From: Psococerastis gibbosa
Lineage: Eukaryota; Arthropoda; Insecta; Psocodea; Psocidae
Reading direction: 5' to 3'
Length of the DNA: 64,000 nucleotides
Assembly (NCBI GenBank): GCA_963971405.1
Contig: OZ020487.1
Location: 8,963,344 to 9,027,343 of the forward strand
Under the pieces are notes generated by a model. It worked only from the letters and a program-made list of their open reading frames with translations. It made no database searches and was not told the origin of the DNA. This document shows positions 34,690-46,994 of this stretch, piece after piece. Made by a program: the position numbers and the translations under genes. Every line of letters starts with the position of its first letter. Position 1 is the stretch's first letter.

Positions 34690-35075
34690 TAAGAAACGCT
34701 TTGTGATGGTCCAAATGTTTGATTCCAAGATTTCAACAGATCTACACGTTTTGAGGTACCAGGAACCAAAATAGTGGTTTTTACGAAATGTCAGTCAATA
34801 TATTGTATCTCTAACTCGATTTTGGACCAAACTAATCTACTGAATTTCAAGAAATTCGGCATGAAGGTTCACAAAAACACTGTCTAGGACTTACGTTTTC
34901 AGTTTTTGAATAAGGCTTTATACCCCCAAAAAAAACACTAAAATAATATTTTCTCAAAAACGGTTTGGACAATTTCTATTAACTAACTTCACATGTTACT
35001 ATTGTAGTACTTATTAATGTAAACAAAACTCACTGGGACACATCCCCCTTGATAGTTTGGTTTGGGCTTCAAAAC
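34690..35075 (+). mobile_element. 870-bp-class repeat, diverged left half
   Basis: TTTGTGATGGTCCAAATG and TTTCAACAGATCTACACG open it; CCCTTGATAGTTTG near 35048 closes the recognisable part. Much more diverged than other copies, so older. Confidence 0.65.
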
Positions 35076-35622
35076 TACACTAATTGATAAGAATTATGTG
35101 AAAGCATATATGGGCTCACTCGCACCAGTTCATTTTTAGTTTAAAAATTTAGTAAATTTTGGAGTTGATGGCGATAGTCGTATCGGAATCAGCTAGTTAC
35201 TTACTAATTCCCATTATAATGATAGATCATATCATTGAAAATTAACAGAAATCATGTGATCAGAATTGATGGCAATACCCGTATCAGAATCAGCTACTTA
35301 CTAACTAATTTCCATTAGAATGTCAGCTGATTTATTTGAAATTTAACACAAATCACGTGATCAGAGGCCTTCATTTGTTACGCCATTTAAAAATGATAAC
35401 GGCGGCAGCTGCACATGCTATAATAATAACAACTTGGCAACCCAGTTTGCTATGATAGTCAAAACTTGACATTTTCCCAGTGCTGTAAATAAACGATTTT
35501 TCTCAACAAACCAACACAATTGGCTGATAAATTTGTCAATATTTCGTTCAAAATGTTTCTCGTAAAGGTCAAGAAGAAGAACGTTCCTTGCGATAGTCCA
35601 ACTGTTAATTTTTGGCTCATTT

Positions 35623-36631
35623 TTGCTTTCCGATTTATACGTAGTATAAGGAAAGCTTTGTGATGGTCGAAATTTTCGATTCCGAGATTTCAACGGATTT
35701 ACACGTTTTGAGGAACCAAAAAAGTGGTTTTTACAAAATAAATGTCTGTCGTTCTGTCTGTCTGTTCATCGCTTTCCGGGCAAACTACTCGGTGGATTTT
35801 GAAGAAATTTAGCATGAAGGTTTGAAAAAATCATACCTCGGGACCATATTTTTTTTTTTTGGGCTACATCAATTGGGGGGGTTGCATTATCAAAAAACTC
35901 CAAAAAAAACGTCTAAAAAAATATTTCTCAAAAACGGCTCCAACTATTTCTTTTAAATTCACATATATTGTAGTCGTTATTAATGTTGACAAAATTCAAG
36001 GGGTCGCTTGCCTCTTGATAGTTTGCTTCTGGGGGTAAAAAAATAAAAATTACTAAATTTTAATGAAAAATGTCTAAAAAATAATTTTCTGCGTAACCTT
36101 TCAATCGATGATTTCTACCTTCAGGCATGTTTTAGGTGTTAAATTGAGTAAAGAAACCGAACAGGTTGCTTTCCCATAAAACTATTTGGTTCTGTGCAAA
36201 AAATTATTTTTTGAAAAAAATTATAGAAAATTCAGGCTCAAATGCACTGCATGTCCTGCCATTCATTATTGCTGTGTGGTAATGTGCTGGTCTGACCTAT
36301 CTAGAATTTACCTCAACTCCAGTGACGTCAGGTGGACCGAGTAAAATATTTGGTTCTGTGCAATAAATTATTTTTTGAAAAAATTATAGAAAATTCAGGC
36401 TCAAATGCAGTATGCACTGCGTGCCCTGCCATTATTGCTGTGTGGTAATGTGTTGGTCTGACCTATCTAGAATTTACCTCACCTCCAGTGACGTCAGGTG
36501 GCCACCCCCCGCCCCCTGAGATATCCGAAATTTAACCTTATGAAAATTATTTGCCATGAAATTACTCTTTGTCGCTATCTACTAATTGATAAATTGGAAA
36601 GTATATTCGAGTAAGCTCGGACCGGTTCTTT
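35623..36631 (+). mobile_element. 870-bp-class dispersed repeat with internal duplication
   Basis: Complete ends (TTGCTTTCCGATTTATACG to CTCGGACCGGTTCTT). A segment of about 155 bp, from TATTTGGTTCTGTGCAA to GTGACGTCAGGTGG, occurs twice in tandem (about 36182-36335 and 36348-36500). The C tract is broken here (CCCCCCGCCCCC). Confidence 0.82.
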
Positions 36632-36639
36632 TACTCTTA

Positions 36640-36905
36640 AGAGAAAATGGAGCGCGGGATATTTTTGTATGTTGTGTATTTTTAAGTTTTTGGTACCGTA
36701 GCTTTTTCATAAAAATGATTGTGGGCTAAAATTTCACGTAACATAGATAACATGAAACAGCTACGGAACCAAAAATTAATAATAACCTACTATATGGTGT
36801 ATAATGTAATCTTATACAATTTCCGCGCATTTTGCAATCATTTGTTTAAAAAAATTTAATAAACCCCGGTATTATAATAATCCCGAATCGCCGTTATCGG
36901 ACTGC
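36640..36905. mobile_element. Element sharing the AATCCCGAATCGCC terminus
   Basis: Right end TATAATAATCCCGAATCGCC and the internal CCGCGCATTTTGCAATCATT match the right ends of 38855-39235 and 54093-54831. A hairpin with GTAGCTTTTTCAT... lies inside. Left boundary unclear. Confidence 0.5.
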
Positions 36906-36959
36906 AGAGCACATATATTCATCATATTATTGTAGTTTAATTAATTTGGGGACACAGGA

Positions 36960-37035
36960 AAAAAAATGCACCTCAATATGGAATCGAACCAGGCACTTCT
37001 GGATTCATAAACGAGTTCACGAACAACTAGACTAT
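36960..37035 (-). other. tRNA-like sequence, probably a repeat head
   Basis: The - strand has GGTTCGATTCC and, upstream, AGTCTAGTTGTTCGTGAACTC. Spacing is tRNA-like, but the acceptor stem does not close convincingly. Confidence 0.4.
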
Positions 37036-37350
37036 TCCCTAGCAAAAAGAACAGACCGGGACGGTAGGAGGGAAGTTAAATTACGCGAGAGAGGTCTCCA
37101 TTTAGTTTGGGCGTGTCTGCTTTCACGTAATTGAGTTACGTAGTCCACTACAAAGTATACACACAAAGCGAGCAAAACATGGCCGCTTCAAAAGTAAACA
37201 CGGTTAACTGCAACGAAAATGTACGGGGCCACATATTACTCGTACATAGCCTCGGAGATGGGCTTACCTATAGTTTCATATATAGGAGAAGGGACCTTCA
37301 CTCCCACCAAAGAAATTTTTGGAATTTTGGTTGCTACCAGCCACGTCTTA

Positions 37351-37560
37351 AAATAAATAAAGTAAATATTGACTTTTTGTTGTTCTACTGCTAAGCCAAC
37401 CTTACCAAAGCCCTCTCTTACACTCAACTAGGAAGGCCCGGGACCACCTGCTTTACATGCCCACCGAAGCATGGCCAGAAAACGTAGCAAGTGTGAGACT
37501 CGAACCAACAACCTTTCGGATGAAAGTCGGAGTCTGTACCACAACTCTACTTGTCCTGAA
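37351..37560 (-). mobile_element. tRNA-Glu-like SINE1 copy
   Basis: (AAAT)n tail, GGCCCGGGACCACCTGCTTT body, ACAACCTTTCGGATGAAAG and ACTCTACTTGTCC head. About 90 bp on each side contains a repeated phrase (GAGATGGGCTTACCTATAGT), so the SINE lies between two copies of a local duplication. Confidence 0.85.
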
Positions 37561-37704
37561 TTGTACGGGACCACATATTATGTAGTCTGGGAGATGGGCT
37601 TACCTATAGTTTTATATAGGAGCGATGGGACCTTCACTCCTACCAAAGAAATGTTTGGAATGTTTGTTGCCACCAGCCACATCTTTGTCGACCAATCAGA
37701 CTAA

Positions 37705-38015
37705 CGTATCTACGATTGCCATGATTATAACCAACCTTCGATGGAAAAGGCATTGAAAGAAGAAGAAGACAAAGCGGTTGAAAACCAAGAATAATCTAAA
37801 AAGAACGACAACATCGCTGGCAAGTCCCATGAACGAAAAAAAAAAAAAAAAAAAAAAAAACTAACAGATATCGCTATTTTAGGGCCTAGTATTCAAGGGA
37901 AAGTTAACTAGACCAATGCATATTCTATTGTATAACGTTTTTTTTAGGTTACAATCTTGGCGATTGGTTGGCAGCAACTCCCTCCATATCGTCCTCCAGT
38001 TTACTCGGTCCTCGA
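37705..38015. mobile_element. LINE tail fragments and poly-A
   Basis: 37705-37770 (+) ends in GAAGAAGAAG after an ATTGCCATGATTATAACCAA phrase; a poly-A run lies at about 37836-37860; 37935-38015 (-) reads [18 protein letters not shown], the RTE-like terminus. Confidence 0.55.
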
Positions 38016-38494
38016 TCTTGTATAACGTAATGTACGCAAATTGATTCAACAGGTGCTATAAGTATCGCCCCTAACCACAGCAACATCAACAAGTGCAAGG
38101 GATCGATACCACTACCTGCAAATAGAACGCCTTCCAAGCGGACGGAGCTTTGCTTCCAACTTCAAAAGAAAAAAAAAAGTTCCGAAGTCCTTTGTGCATT
38201 TTCTCCGTTGACGGGCTTCATGCTAATGCTTATCATAATAACGCTTTATTTATTTATTTTTATGATGCCACCTTTGTCTTGGACGGTCACTGACGTGGCC
38301 TGGTTTTACTATAGGGCGTTGATTGTGATCAAGTTTAGATAGAAGATAGAAAATCTATGTAATTATTTTAAAAAAAAAATAGGTGAATATAAAATTACAA
38401 AATTGTGCACCCTCAAGCTGACGCATGGGAGGGTGACACATCAAATCAAATCTTAAATAATAATAATAATAATATCCTAAAGGACGTTTTTATG

Positions 38495-38840
38495 AACCTA
38501 GGTCTACTTATTCAATGCCAACGACCCCATGGATTTCGGACACTATTTATGTTTCTGTAAGAATTTAGGGCCATTAGCAAACTGGTATACGTCCTCGACG
38601 TCAACCTACACCGGCTACAAGCGATAATGGACAAGCTGTGATAAGCTTACCAGTGGCAGTTTTTTTTATAACACAGAAAATATCTTTCGTGCACTGAGCC
38701 TTATACAATCGGTACTTAAATTAGGTAAATTCTTTTAAAGGTGAAAATTTTACCAGAAGCCCTATTTTCGGTCAATTGTAAGAGTTAATTAGCCCATATG
38801 GAAAATAAAGACAATTTCCTTTCTTTCTTTCTTTCTATTT
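38495..38840 (+). mobile_element. Retroelement fragment ending in (CTTT)n
   Basis: Contains AATGCCAACGACCCCATGGA, ACACCGGCTACAAGCGATAA and, near 38797, CATATGGAAAATAAAGACAA followed by CTTT repeats. May be a retroelement with its 3' end at 38840. Confidence 0.5.
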
Positions 38841-38854
38841 TGGAGATTTGTGAT

Positions 38855-39235
38855 TAACGTAACATCGGGGTTCATATAATACCGAAGTTAATTTTTCAAT
38901 TTTAGTAAGGAGTCACGTGACGGTGTTAAAATATGCGCGGGAAATTCAAATTAATAAATTATTGGAATGCAAGAGAATGGTTGCATTGTTTTATAATTGA
39001 AGAAAATACTAATAAGCATTAAAAAGTACAGGAAGAATTTTGAAATATAATAAGAATTTAATTAATGTGTCTACATGTAAAGGAGAAAAAAATTGAAAAC
39101 TCACCAAAAATATAGCCGAGGATTAATTTATCAATTCAAATTTCCCGCGCATTTTGCACTCATTTGTTTATAACTATTAAATAAACCTCGGTGTTACCTT
39201 AATCCTAAATCACCGTAATAGGGCTGCTGAAGAGC
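38855..39235. mobile_element. Non-autonomous element, uninterrupted relative of 54093
   Basis: Shares GTCACGTGACGGTGTTAAAA, AAATTGAAAACTCACC and the right end AATCCTAAATCACCGTAATA with 54093-54831, but contains GGAGAAAAAAATTGAAAACT without interruption. Confidence 0.7.
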
Positions 39236-39479
39236 CAAATCGGGTAATCCTCCCTTACAATGTGAGTTTAGAGGACATAAAATTTGTTGCTGGTCTCACA
39301 CACCCTGTATGATACACAATTGTGGCTCCGTTGGCTCACATTCAAAACAATGGATGGGTATTGGGTGAGAGATGAAAAGAATTGGTTCGATAATTTATCG
39401 AATGTTCACACTGGAGCAAGCTTCATTACTATCAGGCGGGTGAAAATAGGGATGAGCCGACAGTACAGTTTGTTGTAAA

Positions 39480-40380
39480 GGCATGGGAGATGCAAAAAAC
39501 CACGATTAAGAGAGAGATTTAAAAATATTTAGTAAAAATAAATTAGTAATAAAGTATAAAAAAAAGTATAAAAGTTTGTTTGTAAAGGCAGGGCAGATGC
39601 GAACAAACACGATTAAGAGAGAGATTTAAAAATATTTAGTAAAAATGAATTAGTAATAAATTTTTGACGAAATTAATTCATTATTCGGTCCACAAAGTTA
39701 TGAAAGTGGTCAGATGAAAAAAAACCGATAAAGTGTATGAAACCGATTTTATGGAATAGTTGGAAATTAGTCGGTTAAATCCATAGGAGATGATGGCAAA
39801 CAAACACAACTAAGAGAGAGATTTAAAAATCTTTAGTAAACAAGAAATAGTTAAAAATATTTAACGAAATTATTCATTTTTAGGTCCACCAAGTAATGCA
39901 AGTGGTCAGATAAAAAAAAACTGATAAAGTGCATTAAACCGATTTTACAGAATAGTTGGAAACAAGTCGTTGAAATGGACATCTCTTTGACAAAGCCTCA
40001 AATTTAATATCTTTGGTGGTTAACAAGAAATTAATTTCTTCAAAAATATACGGCCATTCTTTGTCAACAAACTGTTTTGAAATCTGTCCCTTTAAAGTAA
40101 AGAGATTGACATTTCACTAGTTGTATTTTGTGCCAAGTCAAATTTATCAAAAATATGGGACATCAATGAGATACCACAAAGTATAAGATATGTTCCTCTA
40201 CATTTTTATGCTTAACTTGTATACGGTCATTCTTTGTCAACAAACTGTTTTGAACTCTGTCCCTTAAGAGACAATCGGACATTCCACTAGTCGTATTTTG
40301 TGCAAAGTCAAATTTATCAAAAATATGGGACATCAATGAGATAACACAAAGTATAAGATATGAAATGAAATGAAATGAAA
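39480..40380. repeat. Local tandem duplications
   Basis: A 70-90-bp unit (CGATTAAGAGAGAGATTTAAA) occurs near 39500, 39605 and 39808; a unit of about 173 bp (TTCTTTGTCAACAAACTGTT ... ATGGGACATCAATGAGATA) occurs at about 40050-40190 and 40228-40360. No coding signal. Confidence 0.8.
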
Positions 40381-40439
40381 ATCGTATATTTATATACATA
40401 AGTGTACAATTAATAATAAGGTAGTTTTACAATTGTGAA

Positions 40440-41990
40440 GGGGGGATCCCAAAGGAATGGTTCCCGTGCTGGGCCCCCCTTCAACTCATCGAGCTTTACC
40501 TAAAAGTTTCTCTACATTTTAATGCTTAGCTTGTATCCGGAACTAACACCATTTGGCCACAGTTTTAGCGGCGCAAACCTATACGCCAATATTTCACGAG
40601 AAATATGACTTTGTACCATGATCATGTAGAGGGAAGTTGGTACTTGGAGTTGGATATTAGCAAGAATTTCTGGACAGTCTGACAATTTTGAAGAGTAAAA
40701 GAAAGTCAAGAAATTTCCGCATAAGTCTCTTAAACGGTTAATCAATTAGAAAAGTTTGGTTAACAAAATCAGCAGAGTTCTCCACATCGACAGACATCCA
40801 AGACAAACAACTATGGTGATTGGTTTTGCCTGACTCGCCACATTGTCGGCAAAAAAAGACTATTTTTCCGCTAACTTTCCACAGAACTTTGCGATAGAAG
40901 CCTTGCAAAATCTTTAACCCTAATCCAGGAGTGAGATATGAAAAGTAACATTAATCAATCAAAATAATACTACCGCACAATACAAGTAGAACTGCCAAGC
41001 GCCATTAAAACGGTATGGCAGCCTCGATAAAAACAGAAATATTATATTCAAAGCAAAATCTGGGACCTTTTGTAAGCTTAAACTGAGCAAATACTGGGAA
41101 AAGAGTGCCTTTGTGATTTATACGCTACGGAAGTTTTCATTTCTCAAAAGCTTTGGGGGTGGGAACTTGATGTTCAGTAATCTCAGTTACCCTCAAAGCA
41201 CGCGGATAACAGTTTCTTTTTTAAACTTACTTTGATTTCACTTCACTCTTTTTTAAAATTACCGTAGGAAATTAACTAATTAATTTAGAAATAGCTGACG
41301 TGCAGTTGAGAAGCACAAAAATTGAAAAAATGTACAATTTCTTCGCTTAAATAATAATTTATTTAATTATGTATAGAGAGAGGTGGGTAATATTAAGGGT
41401 AAACCTCTAAATTTTTGGAAAACAACAAGGCATGAAAGCTAATTAATTAAATTGAAGCACCTTGAAGCCAAGGGGTGCAGCAAGTCATCGACTTTGCGTT
41501 TTGGAGATAAATGCACCATGCTGTTACTCTGGCTGTTATTTATCTTAGAAACCAACAAGAACGTCGGGATATTGCTAAGTTTAACGCATGCGCCATACAT
41601 ACTTATGTAAAAGGAGAAAAGGGGAAAAGTCAACCTAAAAAATGCATAAAAGAAGTGGGTCAGGGAGAAATGCAACTACGGAGGTTACGGAAGAGTTAAC
41701 AAGTACCTACAGCAAATTTGCATAGCATCATGTACGATGCTGTTAACTACAACCCCCCCCCCCCCCCCCGCAAGATTACATCAAGGTCTTCACCCCCTCA
41801 CAACTTTCAGCTCGTAATAACGAGAAAATCACGTAAACTACAGTGTGGGATCTTTAAATAAATAAATAAATGGATTGATTTGACCCACTTTTTGGAATAT
41901 TGTAGTTTTAAGTTCTACTGAACAAAACCTGAATTTAACTTAGGATATGTTACGTAGAAAAGTTGCAACCCAAAAATAAGCACTTTGCAT
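40440..41990. other. No gene recognised
   Basis: Non-repetitive AT-rich DNA with short chance reading frames, a 17-C run at 41753-41769 and (AAAT)n near 41855. No exon or element recognised. Confidence 0.5.
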
Positions 41991-41999
41991 TTTTTTATT

Positions 42000-42225
42000 T
42001 CACTAACTCAGCAAGTTATTAAACATTAGGCTTATTTAAGTTGTAGAAGACTACTTCGTGCAGTAATCGTGTAATTTTCCTTTTCGGTTTTGTAGTTTTT
42101 CCAAAAATCCTAGATTACTCGAAATTTTAGTCCCCACTGGCTTTTATAAAAGAACTAAGGGACCAAAAATTTAATATTTCCTATTGTATGATGCATGAAG
42201 TAGTCTTATACAATCTACATTTTTC
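42000..42225. mobile_element. Imperfect hairpin element (core family B)
   Basis: Left arm GTTGTAGAAGACTACTTCG and right arm GATGCATGAAGTAGTCTT are inverted, as in the interior of the TTAA element 24941-25310, but the CAGCCCGTAGG ends are absent. Confidence 0.65.
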
Positions 42226-42339
42226 AACTTCTAATTGGGGTTAAACGCTGGAAGGATGAGTAAGAAACTGATCTTCGTGAGGTGGGAGTCCGTAGGTGGT
42301 GGAGCGCTGTTCAAACCCGAAATGAATGGTGGAGTGTTG

Positions 42340-42395
42340 TCGAGCAGGCAAAAGCCCTTCAAGGGCTATGCAGCCAGAAGAAGAAGAAGAAGAAT
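42340..42395 (+). mobile_element. LINE 3' tail with (GAA)n
   Basis: AAAGCCCTTCAAGGGCTATG and CAGCCAGAAGAAGAAG match 52540-52610 and 62310-62375; this is the terminal coding/UTR scrap of one RTE-like LINE family. Confidence 0.55.
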
Positions 42396-42530
42396 TGGGG
42401 TTTTTTGTCCATTAAGTTATTGCACGTATATTGAATTTTGGCGATGCATCTACAATTCCTCGAAGTCACTTAATTCAGTCTCGGTATTAAGACTGATGTA
42501 ATCTGAAAAGTTCACATAAAACATGACATG

Positions 42531-42735
42531 AGGAGTCAAGACATGTAGAGTAGTGGTACAGACTCCGACTTTCACCAGAAAGGTTCGAGTCCCAAACTTG
42601 CTACATTTTCTGGCCAAGCTTCGGAGGGCATTTAAAGGAGACGGTCCCGGGTCTTCCAATTTAAGAGTAAGAGAGAGCTTTACAGCCCTAACTCCGCTAG
42701 GTCGGCTAGTAATGGAACAAAAAGTCAAAATTTAA
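42531..42735 (+). mobile_element. tRNA-Glu-like SINE1 copy
   Basis: Head GACATGTAGAGTAGTGGTAC, GACTTTCACCAGAAAGGTTC with B box GGTTCGAGTCCC, then the usual body. Confidence 0.88.
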
Positions 42736-43120
42736 AACGTCTGCTTTCCAGCTTTCTTCCTTTTTTTTAATGGGGTACAGCAGGGTGTTACCTATGTGCA
42801 CTTAAGCCCATTGGGCCTATTGTGCCCCCCAAGCCCATAGCCACGATTTTTTTTGGAGGGGGGGCGGCTGTGGCAACTGTGATCTAGTGTAAATTTATTT
42901 CTCGAGAATTCAATTGTATCGAGTGTATTCTTTATTAGAGGTTATGGTGTTACTCGTATACCTAGGCATATGATAGCATAGGCACATCAAACGGCAATTT
43001 ATTGAAGGATTTACCTTCGGTACGAACACAGGTCTATAACATTTTGCGGATATGCGAAATAAAATGCGATGATATCATTACGACGATTTAGAAAGTATAG
43101 AAATAATATTGCATTTAACC

Positions 43121-43200
43121 CGAAGAGGGGGCCCGGGGGTCTCCCCCGGGTAAAAATTTTGAGAATGTAAGTGCAAAACAGTGGGGTTTTACAGCAGGAA
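43121..43200. repeat. GGGCCCGGGGGTCTCCCCC unit
   Basis: Single unit related to the arrays at 18281 and 20917, with GGGGTTTTAC downstream. Confidence 0.75.
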
Positions 43201-43244
43201 AGCTTGCAAAGGAATGTATATTCATATTACTCCATACAGGAGAA

Positions 43245-43475
43245 CCTCCTGATTATAGTGGATTCCGAACTATTTGGGGAACATGGTAAAGTCACACCAT
43301 TAAATCGAAGGTGACCATGACTCGACACGCACGTAGACAGACTGGTATAGTCTCAGCGCGTTATCATGTCCCACTATGTTCCCCTGCCAACGCTGTGCAC
43401 ACTACCAAGTTTGCCGCAGTTTGAAACATGCTTTGCTCTCATGGGTTCAACATGGTAAGGCCGTTGGCATCCGCC
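43245..43475 (-). mobile_element. (CAA)n-tailed LINE-like fragment
   Basis: ACCTCCTGATTATAGTGGAT to AACATGGTAAGGCCGTTGGC; matches 5695-6110 in reverse orientation. Confidence 0.65.
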
Positions 43476-43834
43476 AATAATAAGAGCAGAGAAAAGAAAA
43501 ATAGCTGTTATATAGCGGATGTCGTTCAGAATGCTGCAGTGGACAAACCAGTCCCATTAATTAAAGATGATTTAGAACTACCACTCGAATGGCCTGAATT
43601 AATTCACATTAATTGTAAATCAAGTCCAATCAATCATAACGCCTGCAAAAAGTGTACCAACTCCTGTCACAACCTCACATGGGGCCAGTTTTGATATATC
43701 CGACAGATAGTTCGGTTCAGAATTGAGGTTCAGGCCGGGCACGAAGGGGAAACTTTCCAACGGACTTGGAGAAATTGGCTTCCATAGGATATGCTCCGTA
43801 GAAAATTGGTACCGCAAAATTAAATACTTTTTAT

Positions 43835-44045
43835 TTCATTAACTCAGCAAGTTATTAAACATTTGGCTCATTTGTTGTAGAGTTGTAGAAGACTACTTCG
43901 GGCATCATATAATAGGGTATTTTTACTTTTCGGTTTGTATTAAAGAACTGAGGCACCGAAAATTTAATATTTCCTATTATAGGATGCATGAAGTAGTCTT
44001 CTACAACATGCAGGAGCCAAATCTTTAATAACTTGATTTGTCAAT
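43835..44045. mobile_element. Imperfect hairpin element (core family B)
   Basis: GTTGTAGAAGACTACTTCGG and ATGCATGAAGTAGTCTTC arms as in 24941-25310, flanked by AACTCAGCAAGTTATT rather than the TTAA-type ends. Confidence 0.65.
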
Positions 44046-44148
44046 TAATTAAAAAATAAAAAGTCAATAAAAACATTTTTTTTCAATAAAGACTTTATTA
44101 TTATTATTTTATATCTTGCAGTGCCACTGAACTAAGATCGCTCGATAA

Positions 44149-44576
44149 GGTGCCCATTCCACATACGTACAACGTCAATGAAAATTATGAAATTGAAGGG
44201 CATTTCAATTTTACTCTATGCCATTGTTAAAATTGATCAATGATCAATTGATAATAGAGTAAAATCACAAACAATGAAACAAACAATCTAAAATTAAAAA
44301 ATGGCGTCATGTGATATGACAAGTACAACTATTTTAATTGATTTCTCTAAAAAGAAAGCATTTCTGTATAAAAATTATAATAAGGATTAAATATTAAGGC
44401 GACGAAGAAGACAAATACAATTTCAAGAAACAAATTTCAAAAATTTGGCGCATACGCTTCAATTGAAAATTGTCAATTTTTGAAAAACATATGGAATGTC
44501 CCCCATCAATGAGAAATTGAAATGTCCTTCAATTTCATAATTTTCATTGACGTTGTACGTATGTGGAATGGGCGCC
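44149..44576. mobile_element. Palindromic MITE, core family A, TIR type 3
   Basis: Ends GGTGCCCATTCCACATACG and CGTATGTGGAATGGGCGCC; arms continue with ACAACGTCAATGAAAATTAT. Direct TAA flanks at 44146-44148 and 44577-44579. The core TTTTACTCTATGCCATTG is shared with the other types. Confidence 0.88.
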
Positions 44577-45050
44577 TAAGCGGAAGCTTGAGCGTGATAA
44601 TTATACTATTATACAAATTGGTTTTTTTTTTCTCAATATATTCAACTTGTCCGGGGTTACTGGTCAAGGAAAAAAGTGAAAAGTGAAGTGATTATTGCAT
44701 GGAATTGCCAAAAAAAACATTCATCAATATGAACAGTTGCTGCTTGATGTTGGGCAATAAAAATACGGATTCTTCAGCAGTGAAAACACCAGCTGATATT
44801 CCAGGAAAACAAGGTTAGAGGTTTGAACTAACTGACATTTAATTTAGAAAGGGGAAGCTCGCATAGAAAGGTTAAAGGTCAAATAATACGTAGGGTAAGT
44901 AAAACTGTAGTATATCAGTAGAATTCTATTAAGGGACTCTTAACTGAATTTCATACAAGAGGAATCCCATGCGAACCTTTTTTGGGAACATTATACATTT
45001 ATACGAATAAGTGGCTTGATTTTCGGTTTCATTAATAGGATATTATTTTA

Positions 45051-45228
45051 TCGACTTCGACGGCAAGGTGGTAGCGTGCGTGTACTTGTGCCAGTCTCTA
45101 CACGCCATGCGATCGGACACGTGTCGTAACTCAACATGGGTACTGACCTACAGAGGCGACTGAAAAGGTCAATCGGATAGGTTGCATTCATTAAACTGTT
45201 TGCATGCGATTGACATTAAAAAAATCTC
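45051..45228 (+). mobile_element. SINE-like element 2 copy
   Basis: TCGACTTCGACGGCAAGG through TTTGCATGCGATTGACATT and an A run. Confidence 0.78.
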
Positions 45229-45239
45229 TTTCGGCTCTG

Positions 45240-45500
45240 GCCGATAACGTGTAGGGAGATTCCGCAGACCCTGCTTTTTCTCTACCCTATACCTACAAGC
45301 GGATTTTGCCTCCAATTTAGGGGGGGGGGGGTTCAGCGGGCAGGTTTGTGGATTATAACATTAAAAAACATTATTATTTTTAATTCCCACTGTAAACCCA
45401 TTGTTATCAAGTGTAAGTTCATTTTACTTGGGGGGGGGGTGGTCCGGACCCTCTGACCCCCACCCTTAAATTCGCCCTTGGCTAACTACGCTATATATGT
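45240..45500. mobile_element. Possible G-run-bearing element
   Basis: Two G runs (near 45321 and 45430), ending in GGCTAACTACGC, whose reverse complement GCGTAGTTAGCC resembles termini of G-run-bearing non-autonomous elements. Left terminus not defined. Confidence 0.35.
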
Positions 45501-46617
45501 AATAAAAATAAAAAATACATCATTATTATCCCGACCACAACATCAGCACACAAAACACTCTTGTGTTCCAAACAATTACGACTATGAACTTTTACTTATT
45601 TTTACTTTGACTGGACGTCATCTTGAAATGGTTGATTTGTCGTAAAAAGTGCTAATAATCATTATCGTAGATAATAATACGGGCTTTCAGTTAGATTTTA
45701 ATTCATTCCTCTGCGACCAATATTAACTGAGATATGAATTATATAAGGTTTCAATCGGCCGCCATCTTGTAACTAAAGAGTGGATCTAGCTGGTTAACGA
45801 ACTCGATCAAGACACTTGTATGATCAATTTTTGTGCCAAGTTTCATCAAAATCAGATAATATTTACGGAAGTTAGAGTGTTTCCTAAAATCGATATACAT
45901 ACATACATGCATATACAGTATATTAATATACATATAATTGTGAACGGAGGGTGGTTTTAGGCTCAGGGGGTCATGAAATGGAAAGTTGTGAAGAATTTTC
46001 CGAAAGTCGAACATTGGTCGCCATCTCAATAGGTAGATGAATCTCCCTAAAAATGGAACATATGGAACTTTGACATAGGCCACTTCTGGTTCACCCCAAA
46101 ATCAGTCAGTTTCTACAACTTTTATTTAATTTACTATGCAAGTTATTTAAGATTTAGTCCATTTAAGTTGTAAAGGACTATTTCATTCATAATGCCTTAG
46201 GGTATTTTTATTCATTAAATTGTTTGTATGCGAATAACCTTTTCTAAAAACAAAGAAAGAAAGAAAGACAATTTTAAACGCGGCATTCCCTTAAGTGCTA
46301 CTAGTAGTAAAGACTGTAATGAAAACATACTAACAATTACAAGAGAAATTCCATTGCTTTCCATCCACTAACGAGAAATAAAAGCGAGTATCCTCGATTG
46401 TAAAGCAAACAACCAGTGGGGCAATTTCCCCGGCTTTTCAATCATAATTTTCTCGGAACCATTAGAAAAATAAAATGCAATTAAAAGTATGATTAAATTG
46501 ATTTAAAAGTGAAAAGTCAACAAAACTATTCTTCACGTTGCAGTAGAATGTGATTTTAATTTTTATTAAGTGTTAGGGCCTAGGTTGTCTGCAGTTACAG
46601 TAGTAGAGAAGTGTAAT

Positions 46618-46945
46618 TACAAAGGCTTTCACGGCCGGAGTTACGTGATGAACCCGGGATGATAGGCCGTGGTCGTTCTGAATGCGTACTTCGAAGGAAG
46701 TCATCAAGTCGAAAAGTGAATTTTGGAACCGAGGCCAATAAAGGAATTGGGTGATGTTGAGTTTCATCGGATTAACTCAAGAGGACAACAGAGGAAGGAG
46801 TACCTAGAGGATGTCATGAAGGACCTAGGGTGCGACACCTATAAAGGACGGAAAAGGACCGCACCAAACAGACAAGAGTGGAGGAGAAGAATACAACATT
46901 CGCTGCAAACCAATCCCGAGATTGCAACTCGAGAAGAAGAAATAT
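46618..46945 (+). mobile_element. Mosaic of two retroelement fragments
   Basis: 46618-46700 matches the GACGAAACGTTTGG family in part; 46780-46945 encodes [19 protein letters not shown] and NRQEWRRRIQ, the RTE-like C-terminus also at 10545-10862. Confidence 0.6.
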
Positions 46946-46994
46946 TAGTATTAGTAAATTGAATAATAAAACGTCTAGCAAAAATCCTGATTTT

